This document shows positions 6,285-6,641 of a DNA stretch of 6,641 nt, piece by piece. This stretch comes from Treponema sp. (lineage in GTDB: Bacteria; Spirochaetota; Spirochaetia; Treponematales; Breznakiellaceae): the NCBI GenBank assembly GCA_031283505.1, contig JAITBO010000279.1, positions 1 through 6,641 of the forward strand, read 5' to 3'. The translations under genes and the position numbers were made by a program. Numbering within the stretch: position 1 is the first letter of the stretch; each line of letters opens with the position of its first letter. The notes under the pieces were generated by a model. That model did no database searches, had not been told where the DNA came from, and saw only the letters and a program-made list of their open reading frames with translations.

Positions 6285-6432
6285 AGAAAATCAGGCACCA
6301 TCCAGTATATTGTGGTAGATGTCACGGAAAGTCCGATAAATCGTCCCCAAAAGGGTCAAAAAGAGTATTATTCGGGGAAAAAAGCGGCACATGATGAAGA
6401 CGCAGGTAAAAATTGAACGGAACACTCAATGT
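6285..6432 (+). pseudogene. IS5-like transposase fragment
   Basis: The stretch YIVVDVTESPINRPQKGQ, then KEYYSG, is a typical internal block of IS5-group DDE transposases, around the catalytic Asp of VDVTESP. The frame then slips. GKKRHMMKTQVKIE continues the block only in another frame, which requires one extra base in the GGGG-AAAAAA run at 6374-6383. Neither the N-terminal half nor the C-terminal catalytic part is present. The fragment begins within about 30 bases of the aspS stop and ends where a different transposase fragment starts, so its limits are approximate. It is certainly non-functional. Confidence 0.7.
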
Positions 6433-6641
6433 ATTGAAAAGCGGATGTAAGATAGAGAAGCTGCAAGAGCGGGAGATAGGAAGAATGAAAGCGTTGATAC
6501 CGATGTATTCCGTCATAGCGGCATTCATCATGAACCTGACCTATATAGCGCGGATACGGCCAGAGTTACCCTGTACGATATTGTTTGAGGAAGAGGAGTG
6601 GAAAACACTGTATTGAGCGGCGAACAGAACGAAAAAAGTTC
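6431..6641 (+). pseudogene. Tn5/IS4-like transposase C-terminal fragment
   Basis: The reading frame gives NVLKSGCKIEKLQEREIGRM, then a helical stretch, then PELPCTILFEEEEWKTLY. This resembles the C-terminal dimerisation region of Tn5-type transposases (VLKSGCxIE, the DLPC-like turn, EEWxxLY). An in-frame TGA at 6614-6616 interrupts it. The same frame continues with AANRTKKV, which fits the family's LYCxxxxTKKxP continuation, so a Cys codon probably became TGA. There is no genuine start. The TTG at 6413 falls in the neighbouring IS5-like fragment. The catalytic part is missing and the rest runs off the right edge. Confidence 0.7.

Noticed and set aside
5072..6325. Long open frame of 417 codons antisense to aspS
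   Set aside because: Same reason: a shadow of a conserved GC-rich gene with no recognisable domain.
1..6641. tRNA genes or CRISPR array
   Set aside because: No cloverleaf-like sequence and no regularly spaced repeats were found in any spacer.

Overview
The window is bacterial. It holds a four-gene cluster on the + strand, gatC-gatA-gatB-aspS, flanked on both sides by decayed transposase genes. The insertion-sequence debris, the archaeal-type AspRS and the style of the proteins would fit a spirochaete such as a termite-gut Treponema. That guess is from general impression only and is weak. The core genes are GC-rich, while the spacers and the right-hand transposase debris are visibly more AT-rich.

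Layout: (1) 1-915, minus strand: a broken IS4-family transposase that runs off the left edge. It carries an in-frame amber codon and two one-base homopolymer shifts. (2) 916-1163: AT-rich spacer with a weak promoter candidate and a small GTTCGA/TCGAAC palindrome. (3) 1164-4683: gatC, gatA and gatB, encoding the three subunits of the tRNA-dependent amidotransferase. gatA and gatB are two bases apart. (4) 4684-4906: a spacer made almost entirely of palindromic repeats. A roughly 114-bp MITE-like element sits exactly at the gatB stop codon between copies of an 8-bp direct repeat, followed by a second, 37-bp imperfect palindrome. (5) 4907-6256: an archaeal-type (AspRS2) aspartyl-tRNA synthetase. 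(6) 6257-6641: fragments of two different transposases joined head to tail, one IS5-like and one Tn5/IS4-like. Both are broken and the second runs off the right edge.

How the genes work together: the AspRS has His28 and Pro81 at the two positions that separate non-discriminating from discriminating archaeal-type enzymes (Trp and Lys in discriminating ones). It is therefore predicted to charge both tRNA-Asp and tRNA-Asn with aspartate. GatCAB would then convert Asp-tRNA-Asn to Asn-tRNA-Asn. The window would thus encode the complete two-step indirect route to Asn-tRNA, apart from the tRNA. I do not see a wholly new system. The most notable points are this linkage, the stop-codon MITE, and unusual insertions in GatC and GatA.
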